Source of the DNA: Silurus meridionalis
Lineage: Eukaryota > Chordata > Actinopteri > Siluriformes > Siluridae
NCBI RefSeq assembly: GCF_014805685.1
Contig: NC_060911.1
Coordinates: 5,003,709 to 5,067,708, forward strand
Length of the DNA stretch: 64,000 nucleotides
Reading direction: 5' to 3'
How positions within the stretch are numbered: the stretch's first letter is position 1; every line of letters begins with the position of its first letter. The position numbers were made by a program, and so were the translations under genes. Of the stretch, positions 1 to 12,462 are shown piece by piece. The notes under the pieces were generated by a model. The model did no database searches. It saw only the letters and a list, made by a program, of their open reading frames with translations, and was not told where the DNA came from.

Positions 1-481
1 TAAAAAGCGCAGCTCCATCACCGAACCTGAAGGTCCTGCGGGTCCTAACATGCAGAAACTTCTCTACCAGAAAACCACGCTGGCTGCCATGGAAACCACA
101 GTCAGTCCTCCCAGACCTGCAGAAGAAAAGAGCGCATCACCCGATCCGGTCAACACAGAGCCATCAGAACCCGAATCCCCCGAGCAGCCGCTTACTGACC
201 CGCTGCCACCTATACACGTCCTGAAAATCGACGGCGAGGACTTCATACCGCCCCCGCCGCCGTCTCACCCTGCTCCTCGCCCCGAAGACGCTCTCCTAAT
301 CCCACCGCCTCCTCCTCCTGAGGTCGAAGAGCAGCTCCCGTTGCCTGCTGAAAGTTATGTAGAGGAGTTCCCTCCCTATCCTCCTCCTCCTTATCCAAGC
401 GGTGCTGAGCAGGAAGCTCTGGGGGATGACACATTAAACATGAAGCCACCAGAGGTCATGGGACAGGTTCCTCTACCACCA
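1..481 (+). CDS. tp53bp2: tp53bp2 exon: proline-rich region (5' end outside window)
   Basis: Reading starts at base 2 in frame ([16 protein letters not shown], then [10 protein letters not shown]) and stays open to base 481, where a strong donor gtgagt follows after ...GQVPLPP (phase 0). The exon encodes the poorly conserved, proline-rich stretch of ASPP2, including [14 protein letters not shown], which is also present in the mammalian protein. The ATG at 50 is an internal methionine, not the start: the upstream codons match the family. Confidence 0.93.
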
Positions 482-2826
482 GTGAGTACACATAAGTCCC
501 AGAATGCTTTTTGAATGCATTGATTTTAAAATAAAGTTGCCTTCTGGTCCGCTAGAGGGGAATCACTGATGCCACAGGCTGTTTGTTTTAACATGCAAGA
601 CAGCACGCTGCACGGAGAGCGTTATATTATTTATTATTTAAACTTTATTATGTAATTATATTTATTAATATAATTGACATTTATATTTATTACATTTTTT
701 AAATAATTTTTTTTTTTATGTCACACACATTCATACAGAATGTAAAACATGTAGTGAAATGCTTTTGGCAACTGTCTAACATGTAAATAGAAATAGAATA
801 TTAATGTATTCTTATTAAGTATAAAAAGTATAATAAAAGTATAAAGTATAACTATAAATATAAAAATAGGGATTAAAACCCTTGGGATTTTCATAAATCA
901 GTACCGTTTTTTATTATTTATAATTTTTTATTTTTAACTTTTTCTAAACATAAAGTTCAGTGTTATTTTAAGTGTTGTTTGTTTTGATCCAGCATCTATT
1001 TAAAAAACATTTTAAGAAAGTACAGTTAGTTATTGCTATCTGGTCAAACTTTACATTCAGATATGTTCGTGCTGGGGTATGCTGAGGAAATCTCTCTCTC
1101 TCTTTTTGAATTTTTTATTCTTATTTATTTGGAGGGCTTTTTTATACTTTTTAAAATGTGCCTTTTTCTGTTTCTTAGCGGCGTTTGTCAACTGCGGTAC
1201 TTAAGTTCAGCAGTAATAAAATATCTTGACATTTTCAACATTTGACCATCATTTCACATCATTTATTTTTGCACCAAAATATCGATAACGCTATCGATAA
1301 GTATCAGTTCTGAGTTCAACCGAGGTGACCAGTAGGTTAAATGTAGAGAGCTTTGTGAAATGCTGGCTGTACACGTGACCTTGGAATCGGACTTTTTCAA
1401 CCAAACATCCTGTTAATGAGTCATCCAGTATCCTTTAATGGTGCGATTTGCTATGTTTCAGCTGACATCAGCATCAGTTCAGTCATCTCCTTAATTAGTG
1501 AAAAGATGGAAAAAGTTTGTGTTTTTCATTTTCAGCTGTAAGAGAAATATTAGTTTTTTCTTCTTCTTGCATGGCATTAAGGTTTTGCAAAAACACCCCA
1601 CATGGAATCTGATTTCCCCCTTTTGGCCTCACTGTAAGTAAGGGTGACTAACCTTGCCCTTGGCTACAGATGTAATCCCAGCACAGAGTCTGTTTTGTTC
1701 AAAAATAGAGAACGTTCTATTTATTGCCCTTTAATCTGCTGCACTCGTGCCGAATTTGCGTAAGCGGCCTTGTTCATGCGTATAAATCACAAGAGCTGCG
1801 TTCTGCTGCAGAAGCTCCTTAAATTAAGCTCGCTTAAGTTCAAATAAGATCTGAAGCAAATAAAAAAAAATAATGGCCCAGTTCTTATTGTGCTTCTGTA
1901 TTCATTACTCAAAGAGTTCTTTATTCGAGTAGGGAGGAAAAAAAGGTCTAATCGGCTTGTGCAATCTCATTAAAGCGAAATCAGTCATCACGAGATGCAG
2001 GAACCAAACCGGTTTATACACTGATGGATATCCTCGCAGAGAAACCGAGTACTTCCAGCAAAATGTCAGATGTTCCAGTGCGATAAACATCAGCTAAACG
2101 GCTGCTTTTTTTTTTTTTTTTTTTTTAATAGGGCAAGCGGACAAATTTGCGCAAGGATGGATCGGAACGCATCGACCATAGCATGAGGGTGAAATTCAAC
2201 CCCTTGGCTTTGCTTCTGGACTCTTCTCTGGAGGGAGAGTACGATCTGGTGCAGCGAATCATCTACGAGGTTCGTTACGGTCTTTTTCTTGCTTCAATAA
2301 ACTTCAAATGACACCGGGTTTATTACGGAGTTAGTTTTTTATAAATATATATAAATAAAAAGTAAAACCGGAGGGGGGTTTGTGGGGTTTTGGCGTGCAG
2401 GTGGAAGACCCCAGTCTGCCCAATGACGAAGGGATCACAGCCCTACACAACGCCGTCTGCGCCGGTCACACAGAGATCGTCAAATTCCTCGTACAGTTCG
2501 GAGTCAACGTCAACGCTGCTGACAGCGACGGCTGGTGAGTTCAGGAGCAAGAACTTCTTCTAATATGCAGGACTTGTACATTTATGCATTCAGTAAACAG
2601 ATCTAACCTTTTATCAATGCTGTGTCCCTGCACCAGGACTCCGCTGCACTGCGCCGCGTCCTGTAATAACGTCCAGGTGTGCAAGTTCCTGGTGGAGTCC
2701 GGAGCAGCCGTGTTTGCCGCCACCTACAGCGACCTCCAGACGGCCGCGGATAAGTGCGAGGAGTTGGAGGAAGGCTACACCCAGTGCTCGCAGTTCCTCT
2801 ATGGTGTGTATGCCAGAGCATATATA

Positions 2827-2861
<35 letters not shown>

Positions 2862-4567
2862 GACTTATAACTTTATGAGCGGTAAATTGAAGAACACTTA
2901 TTACCTTTTAATCATGGCACATGTTAGTGGGTGAATATATTTATTAGGCAGCGAGTGAACATTTTGTCCTCAAAGTTGACGTTTTAGTAGCAGGAAAAAT
3001 GGATGTAAGGATTTACCCGAGTTTGACAAATTGTGAGACGTATAGACGACCGGGTCAGAGCATCTCCAAAACTGCAGCTCTTGTGGGATGTTTCTGGTCT
3101 GCAGTGGTCAGTATCTCTCAAAAGTGCTCTAAAGAAGGAACAGTGGTGAACCGGCAAAAGGGTCATGAGCAGCCGAGGCTGATTCATATGGGGAGCGAAG
3201 GCTGGTCCGTGTGGTCCGATCCAACAGATGAACTCCTGTAGCTCAAACTGCTCAAGAAGTTCATGCTGTTAATGCTCAATGGGTCTGAACTGTTTTAGCA
3301 GCAAAAGGGGGTCCAACACAGTATTAGGCAGGTGTTCATAATGTTATGCCTGAATCCGGTTCTACAGGAGTGCAGGAGAAAATGGGCATCATGAACCGTG
3401 GTGTGGTGTACGCGCTGTGGGACTACGCGAGCGGCGAAGACGACGAGCTGCAGTTTAAAGAGGGAGACTGCATGACTGTGGTGAGGAGAGAGGACGAGGA
3501 CGAGATCGAGTGGTGGTGGGCACGCATGGGAGACAAGGAAGGATACATTCCCAGGAACTTACTCGGGGTGAGTCTCCAAAGGCAACCACCAAAATCTACT
3601 TGGTGTAGCAAACTTATACGTTCATTACAGATCATGTATCAAACACACACGACTGTACGACAATGATATAGAAAGCTTTTTTTTCCCCATTTTACTGTAA
3701 CTTTCTGTAACATTTTTAAGAGAAATATGTTTTTTTACTTACTTTTTACTCAACTACATTTTGTGAAATCTATTTATTTACGAGCGAATAAAAACTTAAC
3801 ATGAACTCGGTCACAGCAAGGGAAAAGAGAAGCTTGAGAAACACACAAATAAAAGAAGCAAGGCCTCTAATGCCCCATGATTTTCTTCCTTATTGTAATC
3901 CCAGATACATGTCATCATTTAAGGTCGCATTTGTTATTGTCGCACTGTGAGTTGGTCATTGTACATTTCTGATAAGTTTTGCAGACTGTCTTTGGTCTCA
4001 AATTGGTCGACTTTAAACGTCTCTGACAATATAATGTAGAACCAAGAAAAGCGAAATAACCACAATTGGGTAACGATTTAAGGATTTAAGTTTGAATGTC
4101 TTGACCATTATGTAAATGAGATTCATTCTTAAAAGGGAAAAACAGGAAATAAAGGGAAACACCTCACTATTTGAAATAAAAACATCATCACTGGGATCAA
4201 GTTATTTATACATGATGCCGGATGGGACATTCAAAACTCATACATTTTTATTATCAGGAGAAAATGCAATCCAATTTCCACGAAACATATTTTTGCTGAA
4301 CTGTGACACTTCTTCTTAGTTTTATATTTGTATAACTAAAACCTGGCTTTCTAACCTGTTTTTATTATTTTTCTAACCTTTCCCAGCCTTTTTTCTTTAC
4401 TGTAAACAATTGTTGTCAGAGGCATCACTATTCCTGTTCTGTTCTGTGTAAAGCTGCTTTAAGACAATGTCCACTGTATAGGTGTTTCCTCAGTAACAAA
4501 GTATCCCCCCCCCTTCCTTCAACAGCTATATCCAAGAATAAAGCCACGACAAAGGAGTTTGGCGTAA
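1..4567 (+). CDS. tp53bp2: tp53bp2 (ASPP2), C-terminal part, six coding exons
   Basis: C-terminal 386 residues of apoptosis-stimulating of p53 protein 2, which in vertebrates binds p53 family proteins and protein phosphatase 1 through its ankyrin-SH3 module. Exons 1-481, 2132-2269, 2401-2534, 2637-2803, 3368-3567 and 4526-4567 join in one frame with GT-AG introns and end at TAA 4565-4567. Order: [11 protein letters not shown] segment and proline-rich region, ankyrin repeats ([35 protein letters not shown]), then an SH3 domain ([22 protein letters not shown]) and the tail [13 protein letters not shown]. The residues [18 protein letters not shown] and CVNVNAAD-like context match ASPP2 rather than ASPP1 (PPP1R13B) or iASPP (PPP1R13L) as I remember them. 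The 5' exons lie outside the window. Fish may have two paralogues (a and b); I cannot tell which. No disabling change is seen. Confidence 0.95.
482..2131. other. tp53bp2 intron (1650 bp)
   Basis: AT-rich intron between donor 482 and acceptor AG at 2130-2131, which follows a long T tract at 2105-2126. It holds a small inverted pair of TATCGATA motifs around 1278-1300 of the kind seen in fish repeats. No coding sequence is seen. Confidence 0.9.
2132..2269 (+). CDS. tp53bp2: tp53bp2 exon: start of ankyrin domain
   Basis: 138 bp, phase 0 at both ends. It encodes [13 protein letters not shown]... through [20 protein letters not shown] to the IIYE helix that opens the ankyrin domain. Donor gttcgt at 2270. 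Intron 2270-2400 is only 131 bp. Confidence 0.95.
2401..2534 (+). CDS. tp53bp2: tp53bp2 exon: ankyrin repeats
   Basis: 134 bp after acceptor gtgcag. It encodes [19 protein letters not shown] and the following ankyrin helices, ending inside the Trp codon of DSDGW, with donor gtgagt at 2535. Intron 2535-2636 is 102 bp. Confidence 0.95.
2637..2803 (+). CDS. tp53bp2: tp53bp2 exon: last ankyrin repeats
   Basis: 167 bp after acceptor caccag. It completes the Trp codon, encodes [18 protein letters not shown], then the [20 protein letters not shown] linker, and ends one base into the following Gly codon; the donor gtgtgt begins at 2804. Confidence 0.95.
2819..2861. repeat. (TA)n(CA)n microsatellite
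   Basis: Compound dinucleotide repeat just inside the tp53bp2 intron, read directly from the sequence. Confidence 0.9.
2935..3352 (+). mobile_element. Tc1-like MITE copy 1 (internal deletion derivative)
   Basis: The left part translates to a degraded Tc1 transposase N-terminus ([26 protein letters not shown]). The right part is the C-terminal/3' end of the same family (cagcaaaagggggtccaaca, ending near ataatgttatgcctga). The joint falls after aagttcatgctg (about 3268). The central DDE-coding part is missing, so the element is non-autonomous. A second copy with the same joint is at 19925-20125. Exact ends are uncertain. Confidence 0.8.
3368..3567 (+). CDS. tp53bp2: tp53bp2 exon: SH3 domain
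   Basis: 200 bp. It encodes [12 protein letters not shown] and nearly the whole SH3 domain: ALWDY ligand-binding motif, RT-loop with acidic run ([12 protein letters not shown]), EIEWWWAR and GYIPRNLLG. Donor gtgagt at 3568. The RT-loop acidic residues and the WWW motif that form the p53/PP1-binding face are present. Confidence 0.96.
3568..4525. other. tp53bp2 last intron
   Basis: 958 bp, AT-rich, ending in a polypyrimidine tract (poly-C 4504-4513) and acceptor ttcaacag. Positions 4445-4482 resemble an L2-type 3' tail (gtaaagctgctttaagacaa), also found at 37740-37775 on the other strand. No coding sequence otherwise. Confidence 0.85.
4526..4567 (+). CDS. tp53bp2: tp53bp2 terminal coding exon
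   Basis: Encodes only [13 protein letters not shown] and the TAA stop, the invariant C-terminal tail of ASPP1/ASPP2. It is too short to appear as an ORF and was found by extending from the SH3 exon in phase 0. Confidence 0.95.
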   Translation, partial: LYPRIKPRQRSLA

Positions 4568-4983
4568 TTGGCCCAGGAATGGAGGAGGAACCTGCATGAA
4601 TCTGTAGGACATCAGTGGGGAAACATACTAACAAACACATGAGCGCTCACACACACACACACACACAACACAGATGCTGGTTCAAGACTCCGAATCGAAT
4701 GAAGAGACCAAAACCATGAAGGATTTTTTTTTTCCCTCGCTGCAGACACTGCACTTTTTCTATTCTGTGGTTTTCATCTTTTTCTTTTTTTTGTGTGTAG
4801 ATCTTGTGGAATCTTTTTCACTACATTGTTTGAAATATAGTTTTATATATACATACATGCACGCACACACACACACACAGGGCTCAGAATCCTTTTCATT
4901 TACCAAATCAATACACTGTGTAAGTGCTGTGGATAAGCTTCCTAGGTTTTTTTTTTGTCCTCCTCCGTGTAACAGTGATTAAA
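4568..4983 (+). other. tp53bp2: tp53bp2 3' UTR (minimum extent)
   Basis: Non-coding sequence after the stop, with two (CA)n runs (4648-4668, 4863-4880). An ATTAAA at 4978-4983 is a possible poly(A) signal. The true end may lie further on, up to the repeat that begins near 5520. Confidence 0.5.
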
Positions 4984-5519
4984 TAGAGTAGTTAATGAAA
5001 AAAATCTCCACATCAATGGAGACGTGAGTTCACTTCCAAGGGCTCTAGGTTTGTTCACTGAAGCTCTTCAACTTTGGTTAATAAGAACTCAGAGGGAGTG
5101 CTATTACCGCATGTCAGTATTTTTTTGGTTCTTTTTTTTTTTGGCCTCAAGTTGAAGCAAATGTGACACAATAATTCTGCCCATTCTGTTAAAAATCCTC
5201 TTTTGTACAACATGTAATCCGAATTTGCTCTTTAGGTTTTGAACACATTGTTCTTCAGTTACTTAATCAGCATTTTTCTTCAACTGTCTCAAACGTTTTT
5301 GCATATCAGTTATATATATATTCCAAAATGTTACATATGTCAAAGCAACTGTATTTATTGTGCCTAATTTTTCATCTCCATGTCATGTGTAACTTCAACA
5401 ATTACAACACTTTAAACACTACACCCTTCTAATTCTCATCATTTAAGAGCTTGTTTGGTGTTTGTTTTTGTTTTTTTGTATATGAAAGTGCGCCATCTAT
5501 AGGTTTAAATTACAGGTAC
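4984..5519. other. AT-rich sequence, no feature recognised
   Basis: Possibly distal 3' UTR of tp53bp2. No coding or repeat signal that I recognise. Confidence 0.5.
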
Positions 5520-5960
5520 GATGGGGATGCGTGATAGATCATTGCATTGTACAGGTACACAGCAACGAAATGCAGTTTGGCATCTACCAGAAGTGCAAAA
5601 TGTAGCTATCGTGCAAAAGTGCAGATAAACATATGGCATATTTACAGCAAGTGAGAAATATGTAAGCATATGTACAGTGAATAAATATAAAGGCAGTAAC
5701 AGTGCAGAGATGTGTGGACATCATTAAGAAGTACAGAAATGGTTCTTAAGGCTATGGCATTGAAGAGTAATTAGAAGTTAGCAAGTCGAATAAACAGTCT
5801 ATATAAATAAATATACACACAGGTTATATACACAAATGAATGAAATGTTGGGCAGAATGTACAGTAATGATATAAAGATACATAGATAAAAATAGTGCAG
5901 ATGTAATGAGTAATAGAAAAGTATGTAATATGTACATGTATAGTACAGAGGTTATGCTGC
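5520..5960. repeat. Interspersed fish repeat, unclassified
   Basis: Recurrent short words such as agtgcaaaa, gtgcagataa, tacagtga and atatgtaagcatatgtaca, of the kind in high-copy fish repeats that begin with acagcaacgaaatgcagtt. No protein-coding remnant. The class is unknown to me. Confidence 0.5.
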
Positions 5961-6118
5961 CCCCATTGTAACTTAAAAATATGGTAAGTCTAAAACATGG
6001 TCTAGTCTACCCAGGGGTCTTAAAGAATGGTGATCAGTATTGGGGTAGTCAATAATTCAACAAATTACAGTACATAATATAGCAAAACAGCACAATTTAC
6101 AGTATCGTACTGTATAAA

Positions 6119-6547
6119 CTATACAAGGTGATATCAAAAGTTTCGAGACTAGTTCTGTTTACAAGAAAGTTTTTTATTTATCTACGTTTTTATACCATCA
6201 CGTTTAAAATAGTCCCCATTGCATAGTAATACAGCGCTCCCAGCGTTCCTGCCACTTCTGGAATGTGTCCTGGAAGTCTTCTTTTCTAAGTGTGTCAGGT
6301 GCCTTCTGCGATTTAAACTGGATCTTTATCTTCAGGAGGAGGGTGAAGTCCGCAGGAGCCAAATCTGCCGAGTAGAATGGGTGCGGGTGAGATTAGGTTG
6401 TTTCCTGCTAGAAACTCATCGTTTTAAGGACAATATTCTTGGCACAGTGACTTATGAAGGTCGGTGCTCCCTGTAATTGTGTGTGCAGCTTTGTGCTGCC
6501 ATCTGTTGGCTTGTTACAAACTAGTTTTAATACCACCTTGTTTAGTA
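6119..6547 (-). mobile_element. mariner-like relic, internally deleted
   Basis: Inverted ends: left acaaggtgatatcaaaag with gagactag, right aaactagttttaataccacc then ttgt. The minus strand reads a decayed mariner C-terminus (EDFQDTFQKWQERWERCI). Most of the transposase is absent. A second deleted copy of this family, in the opposite orientation, lies at 24595-24795. Confidence 0.7.
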
Positions 6548-6766
6548 CATAATGTATGTATGCGGCAGCGTGTGCATGGATGAGCGCCGGGTTTCGAGTG
6601 GAGGGCAGAAAAAATGATGACTGCAAGAAATTAAAAAATAAGAATGAATAAAGAAATGAAGCGGACACTAAATGAAATACAGATTTCTTATACATGTGAG
6701 GTCTTCCTTATTGAAATGTGTTCTGAAAGATAAATAATGCAGGTAGTATAAAACCATTTCAGATAA

Positions 6767-6945
6767 ATTCAAGTCAAGAAGCTTTTCTTGTCATTTTAAC
6801 CATATATACAGTAGCTGACGCAGTACGAGATGACGTTTCTTTAGAACCCTGGTGCACTACATTAATCAAAATAGAGCTACAAGAACACAGAGCTAAGGAT
6901 CAAAGCAAGTCCCCGCCACAAAGTGCAACCAAATATATCGTACAT
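6767..6945 (-). mobile_element. L2-type LINE 3' end (minus orientation)
   Basis: The reverse complement ends in the tail aaaagcttcttgacttga after an imperfect tatatggttaaaatgacaa, preceded by gttctaaagaaacgtc and gtgcaccagg. The same 3' end occurs on the + strand at 8081-9931. The fragment is 5'-truncated and non-coding. Confidence 0.7.
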
Positions 6946-7020
6946 TGGATAAGGTGGAAAAACTCTTAGGTGGGCTGAGAAAGAAACCTTGAAAGGAACC
7001 GGACTCAACCATCTGGCAGT
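6946..7020 (-). repeat. L2-type 3' UTR fragment
   Basis: The segment ggaaaaactcttaggtgggc ... gaaaccttgaaaggaaccgg matches the segment at 37848-37900 that belongs to another L2-type element. Confidence 0.6.
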
Positions 7021-7154
7021 AACAGACCACAGCTCTAAAATATGAACCAGATGGCAGGAAAGCTAAACGTTCTTTATAATAAATGTCCCTGACAAGGATG
7101 TGCTCTTGCAGAACACATTTAGAGATCATTATTATTTAACATCTGATTGATCAT

Positions 7155-7490
7155 ATGCAGAACCTGTACACCAGCCAGTCATGTGGCAGCAGCACAATAT
7201 ATAACATTATGCAGACCAGAACGATACAAAAATGTGCATGGTTGTGGGTTGGTTTGAGTAATTCAGTCATGGCTGTGAGTTTTCACACGGCTGTCACTGA
7301 AGTTAGCACGGAATGGTGCGGAAAACAAAAAACATCCGCTGAGCAGCAGTACCGCAGGGGGGAAGAGCCCGTTAAAGAGGACTGAAAGCTATTGTCGAGT
7401 CCAACAACCACTCTTTACCAGCATGGTAAGCAGAAAAGCATGTTGTGCAATGTTGAAGAAAACATATAACTTAGTATTATTATTTTATAT
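7155..7490 (+). mobile_element. Tc1-like relic (same family as 52205-53370)
   Basis: Stretches such as atgtggcagcagcacaatat, ggttggtttgagtaattcag, tggtgcggaaaacaaaaaac and acaaccactctttaccagca correspond to the 5' half of the Tc1-like element seen more completely at 52.2-53.4 kb. Decayed, with no open frame of useful length. Confidence 0.7.
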
Positions 7491-7502
7491 TATTAACCAT
7501 AT

Positions 7503-8068
7503 TGTAATGGAGAGTGTGTTAGAGAAGTGAAGAAAAGAGTGCAGGCAGGGTGGAGTGGGTGGAGAAGAGTGATAGCAGGAGTGATTTGTGATAGAAGAGT
7601 ATCTGCATGAGTTAAATGGACAGTTTATAGGACTGTGGTGAGACCTGAGATGTTGTATGGTTTAGAGACAGTGGCATTGAGAAGAAAGGAGGTGGAGCTA
7701 GAGGTAGCAGAGCTGAAGATGTTGAGGTTTTCGTTGGGAGTGAAGACGATGGACAGGATTAGAAACAAGCTTATTAGAGGGACAGCGCATGTAGGACGTT
7801 TTGGGAACAAAGTGAGAGAGAAGCGATTGAGATGGTTTGGACATGTGCAGAGGAGGGACATGGGGTATATCGGTAGGAGAATGCTGAGGATGGAGCCACC
7901 AGGAAGGAGGAAAAGAGGAAGACCAAGGAGAAGGTTTATGGATGTGAGGGAAGACATGCAGGTAGTTGGGTTGAAAGAGGCAGATGTAGAGGACAGGGGG
8001 GTATGGAGACGGATGATCCGCTGTGGCGACCCCTAATGGGAGAAGCCAAAAGAAGGAGAAGAAGATAG
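7503..8068 (+). mobile_element. RTE-like LINE, 5'-truncated 3' end with 12-bp TSD
   Basis: Encodes only the last part of the retrotransposon polyprotein (LYGLETVALRRKEVELEVAE, WFGHVQRRDMGYIGRRML, WRRMIRCGDP stop at 8034-8036), then a short 3' UTR and a purine tail gaaggagaagaaga. It is flanked by direct repeats tattaaccatat at 7491-7502 and 8069-8080, a target-site duplication. The reading frame is open over the last 130 codons. It sits inside older repeat sequence, so it is a later insertion. Confidence 0.85.
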
Positions 8069-8272
8069 TATTAACCATATGTACAATGTAGGAAATCTGC
8101 CACAGAGAGATTTGTCTTGCACTGTTTGCACCAAGTTGCACACGATGCAATTTATGTGGTGAGGACAACTTACTTTAGTCCTTAGCTCTGTGTTCTGTTA
8201 TGATGTTCTACGTTGTTTTGTGTAGCACCAGGGTTCTGGAGAAACTAATTTCAGTGTGTACTTCGTCAGCTA

Positions 8273-9886
<1,614 letters not shown>

Positions 9887-9931
9887 TATATATGGTTAAA
9901 ATGACAATAAAAGCTTCTTGACTTTCTTGAT

Positions 9932-10932
9932 GGAATCAACGTTGCCTGTAAGCTGTGTCTTAAATAAACACCCGGGTTAAAACGCACTAATGAGCGAACA
10001 CCTTGGTTGTTTACTCATAAACGGCCCGCCGTTTTTAACGTAGGTCGAGGATGCAGGCCGTAGGTCAGGGTAATGCCTCGTCATTTTACCTTCCAGCAAT
10101 TCATTTTCATCTCTTTCAATCGTGTTTTATGTGCTTCCTCGCACTCTCATTACACAATGTTCTCTCTCCTAGCAGCCCTCCTTTGTGAATCGATATGTAG
10201 GTCTCACGTACTTGAATCTCCTCATACCCCAGTGCTGCAGAGTTCTCAATTCTGATTGATCAGAAGGTGTTGATTAATGAGCAGAGCCATAGTCGAGGCT
10301 AGAAGATAAATTACAGGATAATGTTAATGTGCCTCTTGTAATAAAGCCAGAAACTTAGAAACAGATTCAAAAGCGGCGTTCTAATCATTCTTTAAGATTT
10401 CAGTCTCCAGTGTCAGCTCTTGGTAACACTCACAGGTATTGGAATGTCTCTTTCATGCTGACTGGTCCAGCTGCATTTTTGTCTGATTGTCAAAAAAAAG
10501 GAAAAAGGTGAGAGAACAATTCACTCTATTTTGTGGTCATGCTTTTCACATACTTGCTCTCTGATTTATCGCTGCTAATCTGTTATAAGATAAAGCAGAA
10601 CACGATTGGGTTTCCGTATGTAAAGTATCATGAATGTGTTTAGGTGCTGCATTGCGATGGAAACGAGGAGGAGTTTGACGCCCCCTGCTGGGGAAATAAT
10701 TCACACCTTACTGCAATTACATTGACACAGTGATAAAACAGGGAGCATTGTTATCGAATAAGTACGATTTGTATACAAATATAACTTAAATAATTGTCAC
10801 TTTTAAATTGTAGACTACTTAAAAAGAGACGTTCTGAGAATTGGAAGTTTTCATACCTTGGACATGGAAATTTCCCCTTCTTTGTTTTTGACTTCTTGTA
10901 GGATCCAATAATATTGGAAGTAGTTATTTTTA

Positions 10933-10936
<4 letters not shown>
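9932..10936. other. No feature recognised
   Basis: AT-rich non-coding sequence; nothing supports a gene or a known repeat. Confidence 0.5.

Positions 10937-10990
<54 letters not shown>
10937..10990. repeat. (TCTA)n tetranucleotide microsatellite
   Basis: About 13 uninterrupted ATCT units. Confidence 0.95.
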
Positions 10991-11040
10991 ATGATGTTTT
11001 GTTCAGGTGAAAACACTAAATAACATTAAAGTTCTTCTCA

Positions 11041-11043
<3 letters not shown>

Positions 11044-11105
<62 letters not shown>
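11044..11105. repeat. (TA)n microsatellite
   Basis: About 30 TA units followed by catacatacacacac. Confidence 0.95.
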
Positions 11106-11109
<4 letters not shown>

Positions 11110-11118
11110 CATACACAC

Positions 11119-11300
11119 ACAGAGGAACCAGATGTAAAAGGGAACTCATCCTCATCTGGGTAGCCCTGAATGCCTATTAATTAGTTGCATTATTGTTGAG
11201 GTTTAGTGTTCAGTGATGGGTCTTTAAATGCATAATTGTTCAAGCAATTGCAGTCCTAAGCCATTGTAGTAGACTGTTTATATCAATTACAGTCGATCAG
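11119..11300 (-). repeat. L2-type 3' UTR fragment (antisense)
   Basis: agaggaaccagatg ... gaactcatcctcatctgggt matches 37886-37925 within the nested L2. The continuation (tgcagtcctaagccattgta) is diverged. Confidence 0.6.
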
Positions 11301-11474
11301 TAGTTAATTTTAATTGTTGATTTTTGATCTGAACGTGTCTGTAAGTGGATAATCATTCTATAAACCAAATTCATTGCCTTGCGACACTTTTCATGGGAAA
11401 GAAATGCATTACTGGTTTGATCCACAAGTCAGCAGTGTGGTACTATTTTACATTTTTTTGCTTTCCATTTTTTT

Positions 11475-11582
11475 GTATAAGGACAAAAGTATTGGGACAC
11501 CAGACTTTTCTACCCCTACGTAGAATGGGATGATTAGAAATCACATACGAACCGTCCACAAACTTTTGCCTATGTAGTGTAT
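11475..11582. mobile_element. Minimal Tc1-type MITE (about 108 bp), 'ACACTATATGG' family
   Basis: Inverted ends ggacaaaagtattgggacac at 11481 and gtccacaaacttttgcctat near 11554-11574, ending in gtagtgtat, with only about 50 bp between. It is a deletion product of the family whose longer relics are at 12463, 15658, 16081, 29670, 51990 and 62945. Confidence 0.75.
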
Positions 11583-12462
11583 ATGCAAGTGAAAGCAGAT
11601 TTCTTTTTTTCTGTCACTGCACATCACAATGTGTGTGTGTGTGTGTGTGTGTGTGTGTCTTAATGTGTAACAAAAAAATTGGGAATTCAAATCAATTACT
11701 TGTATTATATAAAAACAAATGTTAATGTCAATGTAAATATAAACATAAGAAACGTTCTATGCAAATTTTAAAAACCCTTCTGACCAATCAGAATAGACAA
11801 TTCCAGTGAATCTCGACTAAAAGTTTGATTTCTTGTCCTAATCATTTTTCAATCCAAAAATAAGAAAGTGCTGATAAAGTTTTTCACCACTGTTAATAAG
11901 AAACCGGACATAAACAATTCAGCACGACTCAATAAACTGCACACGATGTATTTCTCATCACTGCCCTCAGGAACTAATGAAAATGTGGCACTGGACCTTT
12001 TTTCGCTGGCTTTCTCCCATCTGTATGCCTGTTCTCTTTAATGAGGACTGAGCAAGCAAATTAATGGGATGTTGCATTATTTCCTGCAGCTAGCTAACCG
12101 CCGGGTAGGCGTTCAGACAGCTTATTAACAACGACGACAGCGAAACATGGAGTTGCCTCTCAATGAGGGCGGTCCTGTTAAATATTCAAATGTTCACACT
12201 CTTAGGCAATACATCAAAAGTTGTATCTTGTTGCTGTGTGCACAAATATTAATTAGCCAATGTCCAATCATGCGCTGCTGCCGATCCACAATATAAAATA
12301 ACTGACACGAGTTGTTTTTTTTAGGAGTAAACCAAACGTTCAGTGGTCCTGCAAATGTTTTTTAAATCTCTCAACTCACATCTATACATGTCTACAAAGT
12401 ATCTACAGTCAAAAATCTGTTGTACACTGAAAGTGCTAAGGAGTCATCACTTTCTTGATTAT
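11583..12462. other. No gene; (GT)n microsatellite at 11631-11658
   Basis: AT-rich sequence with one GT repeat; otherwise nothing recognised. Confidence 0.5.

Larger units (their letters stand above)
2804..3367. other. tp53bp2 intron with microsatellite and Tc1-derived MITE
   Basis: Intron between donor 2804 and acceptor tctacag ending at 3367. It starts with a (TA)n(CA)n tract (about 2820-2861) and is then largely filled by a non-autonomous Tc1-like element (separate entry) that reaches almost to the acceptor. Confidence 0.9.

Noticed and set aside
1276..1302. Paired TATCGATA palindromes in the first tp53bp2 intron as a regulatory site
   Set aside because: Such motifs occur in dispersed fish repeats; there is no further support for a regulatory role.
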